A DNA stretch of 64,000 nucleotides, taken from assembly GCA_036346275.1 (NCBI GenBank), contig CM070713.1, forward strand, positions 70,734,382 through 70,798,381. The letters run 5' to 3'. Source of the stretch: Otatea glauca (taxonomy: Eukaryota > Streptophyta > Magnoliopsida > Poales > Poaceae). The first letter of the stretch is position 1; each line of letters starts with the position of its first letter. The notes beneath the pieces are model-generated. The model made no database searches and was not told where the DNA came from. It saw only the letters and a program-made list of their open reading frames with translations. This document shows, in pieces, positions 58,804 through 64,000 of the stretch. The position numbers and the translations under genes are program-made.

Positions 58804-61336
58804 TGAAAGTGCATCTAGGCACTTATGTTATTTTGGTGATTAATGACAAACACTCATAATAACAATATATGCAATTAAGTAAATGCTTAACTTAGTGCTT
58901 AGCAAATGACAAACCTCTAATATGATTATATTGCTATGAGACTAACTTGTTATTGCCTAGTTGAGTATCAGTCTCATCTATTTAGAGGAAAATCAAATAG
59001 GAAGGTTAAGCAAAGATAAGGTATGCAATTTTGGTATCTATTCTATATTTGTTATTGCATTCCTTTCGAGCAAACGCATAGTGAACTCCAAGTAGCATGT
59101 TGATTATATATATGCACATTGGTTCATGTCATATTTATTTGTGCATATATATTCATTTGAGTTCATTATGGTATGCATGTATTAACTAGAGTTAAACTTC
59201 ATATTGCTATAGATTGACTTGGTGCATGCATGTTTTATTTGTATATCTTCTCATGCAATTCTCTTAGTGAAGTTTATCTAGTGTTGGATCACATATTTAC
59301 TCCTACTCCAAATATTATTTGCACATGTACAATTCGTGTATATTCTATCATGTGCTTCATTTAAGTAAAGTCTATGATCCTTGCCATGATTTAATTGATT
59401 CATCATATTGGCAATTATCTCTCTAGTGCATATAGATCAATTACATATTCATCATGATGTACTTAGTAGAGAACATTTCTTATGTCAAGTGTTTCCATTT
59501 ATATTGTGCTTCTTTATATGAAACACTTGTTGTAATCAACTGCTCACAAATATCAACTTATTCATATCTATTGAGCTTTTGGGACTAATGTCTTTCATGA
59601 GTAGTTTGGAAAGAATTAGGTCCCGTCTGTGTATGACGACCAAGGTATCTTGGAGGATGATCATTAAGTCGAGGTCAACAAGACGGCGGTGTCACCAAGA
59701 GCTGAGGACTAAGTCAAGAGCAACTTGGCGTGGAGATCGTCAGAGAGGATGATCAAGTCAAGGTTGATAGGACGAGAGTCTCATGAGGTGAATCGAGTCG
59801 AGTTGGACAAGGCGAAGATGTCATCAATTATATGGTGAAGGTCTTCATGCATCGACATTAAGAAAGAAGACGGCAAGTGACTATTTCTAGACTTATATTA
59901 TCTTTGATTTATTTTGAGTCTAAGGATTGCCGTACTATTAAGAGGGATGCGATGTCGAATGACTTTTAGATGTGTCAAGTGCTCAAGTGATCCATCCTTG
60001 TGAAACTTAGAAAGAGAGTGGTGTTGGTAGTGCCGGAAAGTGAGGGTTGTAGGTCTCTCTTGGTTTCTTTGTGAAATCTGTATTTATCCTTTTAGATTTG
60101 GGTAGTGAGACCTTGTTATTTGTGTAGCCCTCGTTCTTAGCTTTCGGAAGAGTCCAAAATCACTGAAATCGGAGTCCGGAGTCAAAAGTTATGCTCGTTT
60201 TAAATCGATTTGCTCGGTCTTGATTCGGACTATCCGGGGTTAGTCCGGACTATCCGGATATTCCGGACTATCCGGACATTTATCCGGACTCTCTGGGTTG
60301 GGTCTCTCTGTTAGCCTTTCTCAGTCAATCCGGAGTATCCGGATTGAAGTCCGGAGTCTCCGGGTTGTGTGCGGCTGTCTCCAACGGCTAGTTTTTTTGG
60401 GACCTCTATTTAAAGCCCTCCTCTTCCCCACTTCAAAGAGGCTGTGTTCCCACTTATTAGAGGTGCTATACCCTTGTTCTTAAGCCCCAAAACACCTCTT
60501 TACCCTTAGATCTAAGTGATCCCCTTGTGAGAAGGGTTGGGGAGAGTTTGAGGAGTGAGGTGCTAGGTTGAGTGAGATTTGAGTTGATTGAGCACTTGAT
60601 TTCATCTTCAAGCTTGTTCTTCGTGAGCATTTGTTACTCTTGGAGGTTGAGGACTCCTAGACGGTTAGGAGGTCGCCTACGAGCCACCGGAGCTTTGTGT
60701 GGTTGGCCGTGGGAAGTTTGTGAAGGCGGTTCCGCTTCGTAGGGAAGGAATCAAAGGAGTGAAGACCGCGAGTGCATTTGTGCAACACCGGGAGGAAGAG
60801 GGTTGAAAGAGACCCCGGCTCAAGTGTGACCGAGCCGCCTCAACGGAGACGTAGGATCCCCTCAAGGATCCGAACTTCGGGTGAAAAATCATTGTCTCCA
60901 AGTTTGCTTCTTTCTCTTGCTTTAGCATTTGATTTTGTATCCTGAAATTGCCCGATCTACTCTATTGTTGTGTTTGGCTCTAGATCTACATCATCCCCAT
61001 GTACCTGATGGTATTTAGGTCTTTTGTGTTCAATTAGTTTGTTGGAAAATTGCAAAGATTTAAAATCTCCATTCGAAGTCTCCAATCCGAGTATCAGGAC
61101 TCCATAACCGGACGATCCGGACTATCCGAGTATCCGGATTGAATACCGGACACTCAGGTTAGGACCCTCGGATCGGACTATCCGGAGTATCCGGATTGAA
61201 TACCCCGGACACTCCGGATTGTTCGGGACACTCGAGAGATTTTATTTAGCTGCAATATTTTTATTCCGCTGCATTTAGCTAAAGTTTTTAATTCGCCTAT
61301 TCACCCCCCCTCTAGGCGACATCCCCTGTCCTTTCA
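58804..61336 (+). repeat. 3' LTR of the copia element
   Basis: 2533 bp, TG..CA, TATA-like CTATTTAAAG at 60406-60415. It differs from the 5' LTR by scattered substitutions and many single-base indels, for example in 60720-60780. Confidence 0.92.
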
Positions 61337-61514
61337 GAGGGAAAGACAGATGGAATCAGGATGGACGGTTAGATGCTATAGTCATACTCTTTTATGTGTC
61401 TGCGTGGCTATCTCTACACTACACCAAGGTGTTTGCTCGAATGATCATCTCCTTATTCACCTACTCATGCTTGATCATCCGCTGCAGAATCATCGATATA
61501 GGGTATAGTATATA

Positions 61515-63436
61515 TGTTAGGGTTAGAGACGCATGAAATCGGGACACAAATTTAACGTGGAAAACCTCACGGAGGAGGAAAAAAACCGCGGGAGACAAAT
61601 CCACTATTTCATTCAATTTTACATGTACATAGGGTGGCTTTATATAGCCGGAAGAGTCTAAGTCGTGGAAGATTTGGACTCTTAATTGGATATTTGAGAA
61701 AACATTATCTCAAACAATATACAAACATTTCTTCGTGTACAATGCATCAAGCACACATCATTCTGTTATCCTCGGTCAGAGCACAGCTGTCGAACCCCGA
61801 GAATAAATCCCCAAAATCCTCTGTGTAACCTATACTAGTCCAGAAAAAGCTAGTACGTACAGTAGAAATGATATCACAACATATCCATCGTATATTATTA
61901 ATTAATTATTCCAGTTTACAAAATGAGTGGCACACATGACAAATAATAAAGCAGCAAAAATAAAGTAAATAGTAGTAAAGCCCAATAGATTTGCCACAGG
62001 CAATCGACTAGGAAGTGGCATAGTCCATCTAATCCTCACCATCGTAGAACTCCTCATCTGAATCAACAGAGTAAGTAAGCGTGAGTACAAAAGTACTCAG
62101 CAAAATACACAAGGGATGCAGTATTAATGTAAAGGATACAAAGGAAGGTTATATGGTTGAGTTTAGCGTAAAGCAAAGTTTTCCAATATTGTAAGTATTT
62201 TACAAAGGCATATTTTTAAGAAAGATGTTTTTTAACAAATTTTAGCACAGAAATCCCTCCTGGAGTTAACCCAACTTTTCCCAATCAATGGAATCACTCC
62301 ATCCGAAACCATCTTTTTAAATTCTTTTTTGAAAACATTAAAATCTAATATGTGAAAGGCTTGCTCGGCATGCCAATGACCGTGGACACGGCTAATCGAT
62401 TAGTTTTACACTCTACAGAGGCTGTACAGCTTTACCTACAAGAAATGATTATCTCCTTTTGCCCAAATACACACTTCCTTTGATGTGTTGGCAGAGAAAA
62501 TCATGACAAGGCCCCTGTAAAGCTCCATCCAAGTAGTACACTCACCCTGTTAAGGTTTCACCGCTGGTAGGGTTAAACCGTCAAGTCCAGAAGCCCCCTC
62601 TTGCGCCAAGTGGCCACCTTACACTCGCCCCACTTTTAACCTAATGGCATGACTGTCCATGATATGTTTCATTACGGTTAGCCAGGTCTGTCCCATACCA
62701 GACTTATGGTAGTACGATAATGTTTTACATTCAGCGTAACATAAATCGATCCTTAATTGACTAGACGAGCTTTCCACAATCCTCGTGCCTCACACACCTA
62801 CCTGTCAACCATTCTCGCCTGATCTAAACCATAATTTTTATTTTTAACTTGATGTCACAAGTAACATAGAATTTCACATGAAATGATAGAGCCTTTGAAA
62901 AGAACTTAATTTATCTTAAAATCCTAAAAGGTCCTAATCTCGGTTTTAAACATGTCTAAACATATTTATAATCATTTTGATATTTGTATATATGTTTTAG
63001 GGTTACAACGGAATAAGGTACTCTAATTTCCAAGGTGGTTTTAATCGATTCGGAGAATAACTATTTATTTAAAATTGGGACTGAAAACTATATTGCTAAA
63101 ATTATGAATGCAATAATTTAAATTCAAAATATAATTTAAAAAACCGGGATCAACATGTTCGAGGATGTGTAACTTGTCTTGGTCATAAAGTAACTGTTCA
63201 GAATCGTCCGCTGCGAACTCCTCCGGCTCTCCGAAATCTGTTGGAAACAGCCAGGAATATTTTTTCTGCTGCTCTGTGATATTTTCAAACTTATGGATAC
63301 TACTAAACATGGAAAGCCTAACTAAGGAAACAACCTAACTGATTTGATTTGATTTGCTGATTGTATCATGATCTTTACTTGCCTTTCATGACACGACAAA
63401 TCAACAATTTTGGCAAGTCTTGATTAGTTTCCAACA
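61515..63436 (-). repeat. LTR of another copia element (minus orientation), with a nested segment
   Basis: Plus strand TGTTAGGG..CCAACA, i.e. on the minus strand TGTTGG..CTAACA. Next to it (63437-63447) is the minus-strand polypurine tract AGGGGGGAGAT, so this is the 3' LTR of a minus-strand element that continues past the window. The middle, about 61850-63300, is unrelated to copia LTRs and matches the solo LTR family at 41.4-43.0 kb. It therefore looks like a nested insertion. Confidence 0.6.
61850..63300. mobile_element. Nested segment related to the 41-43 kb solo LTR
   Basis: Shared landmarks in the same order are 'gatatcacaacatatcc', 'gtgagtacaaaagtactcagc', 'ggctaatcgattagttttac', 'cctttgatgtgttggc' and 'gtcccataccag'. 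The corresponding places in the first copy are 41450, 41695, 42040, 42125 and 42410. The ends cannot be set precisely. Confidence 0.5.
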
Positions 63437-64000
63437 ATCTCCCCCCTAATCAAGACTTGCTGACTCTACTCATTTAGGCAATCGGGCTCAACTACGATTT
63501 GCCCAACTTATATTCCACATAGGATGGAGAACGCATCTCTTCAACATCCCAGACTCATCTTACTTAAATCAAGACGGCGAAAAAATCTCCTCAACGTCTT
63601 GATCTTATCTTCGACGAACTTGACTTTGAACGGCGAACGCATCTTCTCAACGTCCCGGAGTCAATTTTGACAGACTTAACTTTGGACGGCGAACACACCT
63701 CCTCAACGCCCCGGAGTCAACTTCGACGGACATGACTTTGGACGGCGAACGCATCTCTTCAACGTCCCAGAGTCAACTTTGACACACGCAGTGACTTCCT
63801 TTTGATCTTTTCATGCAGCATGATTTCTTCTGATGCGCATAACATCTCTGAAGAAACTCGCACATACATATTTATTTTGTGGACACAACTTGCACAAAAA
63901 CTCACTTTTTCTTCACTACGACCACACGGAGGCAAATGCTTCATTGCAAGAAATTAATCTCCTCACGCTCAGTATGCATGCGCGCGACGACGCTCGCCAC
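63437..64000 (-). mobile_element. Internal region of a copia element, 3' part, running out of the window
   Basis: It follows the polypurine tract. Contains at least three 56 bp tandem units (about 63610-63785; 'actttggacggcgaac' and 'caacg(t/c)cc(c/a)gagtcaa' recur) and 'caagacggcgaaaaaatctcctcaacg' just before them. No pol domain is visible in the part present. Confidence 0.5.

Larger units (their letters stand above)
50256..61336 (+). mobile_element. Gag-only SIRE-like copia retrotransposon, 11.1 kb
   Basis: LTRs lie at 50256-52791 and 58804-61336 (2536 and 2533 bp, nearly identical), with 5 bp target duplication GAGGG (50251-50255 and 61337-61341). The primer-binding site TGGTATCAGAGC (initiator tRNA-Met) follows at 52794-52805. 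The polypurine tract AAAAAGGGGGAGA lies just before 58804. Inside there is one gag gene and then 4.2 kb of AT-rich sequence without pol. The element therefore depends on enzymes from a relative. The close LTRs and clean duplication indicate a recent insertion. Confidence 0.93.

Overview
The window is nuclear DNA of a grass (Poaceae). The evidence is an eight-exon ANR1/AGL17-clade MADS-box gene very close to rice MADS57, a monocot-specific MIR444 natural-antisense microRNA locus lying over it, grass-type nested LTR retrotransposons (Tat-lineage gypsy, SIRE-like copia), and Stowaway, hAT and CACTA elements. The species cannot be fixed from the sequence alone.

Layout. 1-1.2 kb: diverged tandem repeats and a hAT-like MITE. 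1.9-11.9 kb (+): intact MADS57-like gene (241 codons by my splice model). Its 7.9 kb intron 2 holds a 4.0 kb CACTA element, which carries pieces of an RNA-directed DNA methylation factor gene (FDM/IDN2 type), and a 760 bp hAT-like element. 10.7-14.3 kb (-): MIR444. One hairpin arm is the antisense of MADS exon 3; the other, about 2.6 kb away, is an inverted copy of the same exon. Splicing would join them. 14.1-17.6 kb and 34.2-34.5 kb: a tandem array of the MIR444 upstream/promoter region, each unit with a Stowaway MITE. 17.6-32.7 kb (-): a 15.1 kb Tat-lineage gypsy element with 5 bp target duplication, inserted in the array. It has antisense genes, two antisense TATA boxes and a 69 bp minisatellite. 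32.7-34.2 kb (-): a 5'-truncated LINE with 15 bp target duplication. 35.5-37.1 kb (-): the first two coding exons of a SOG1-like NAC gene, truncated and frameshifted. 39.9-40.4 kb (+): an intact plantacyanin gene with a possible miR408 site. 41.4-46.8 kb: a probable 5.4 kb solo LTR. 47.5-48.5 kb: a hAT-like element with 8 bp target duplication. 50.3-61.3 kb (+): a complete gag-only, SIRE-like copia element with 2.5 kb near-identical LTRs. 61.5 kb to the end (-): the LTR and start of the internal region of another copia element, with a segment related to the 41-43 kb solo LTR nested inside.

How it works together. The biology centres on one regulatory circuit: a MADS transcription factor whose mRNA carries a perfect miR444 site, and an antisense MIR444 gene that makes the miRNA from the same exon. 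The promoter side of MIR444 has been tandemly amplified and split by a 15 kb retrotransposon plus a LINE. Single-base homopolymer differences in otherwise conserved reading frames (SOG1-like exon, retrotransposon genes, LTR pairs) suggest that some frameshifts may be residual sequencing error.
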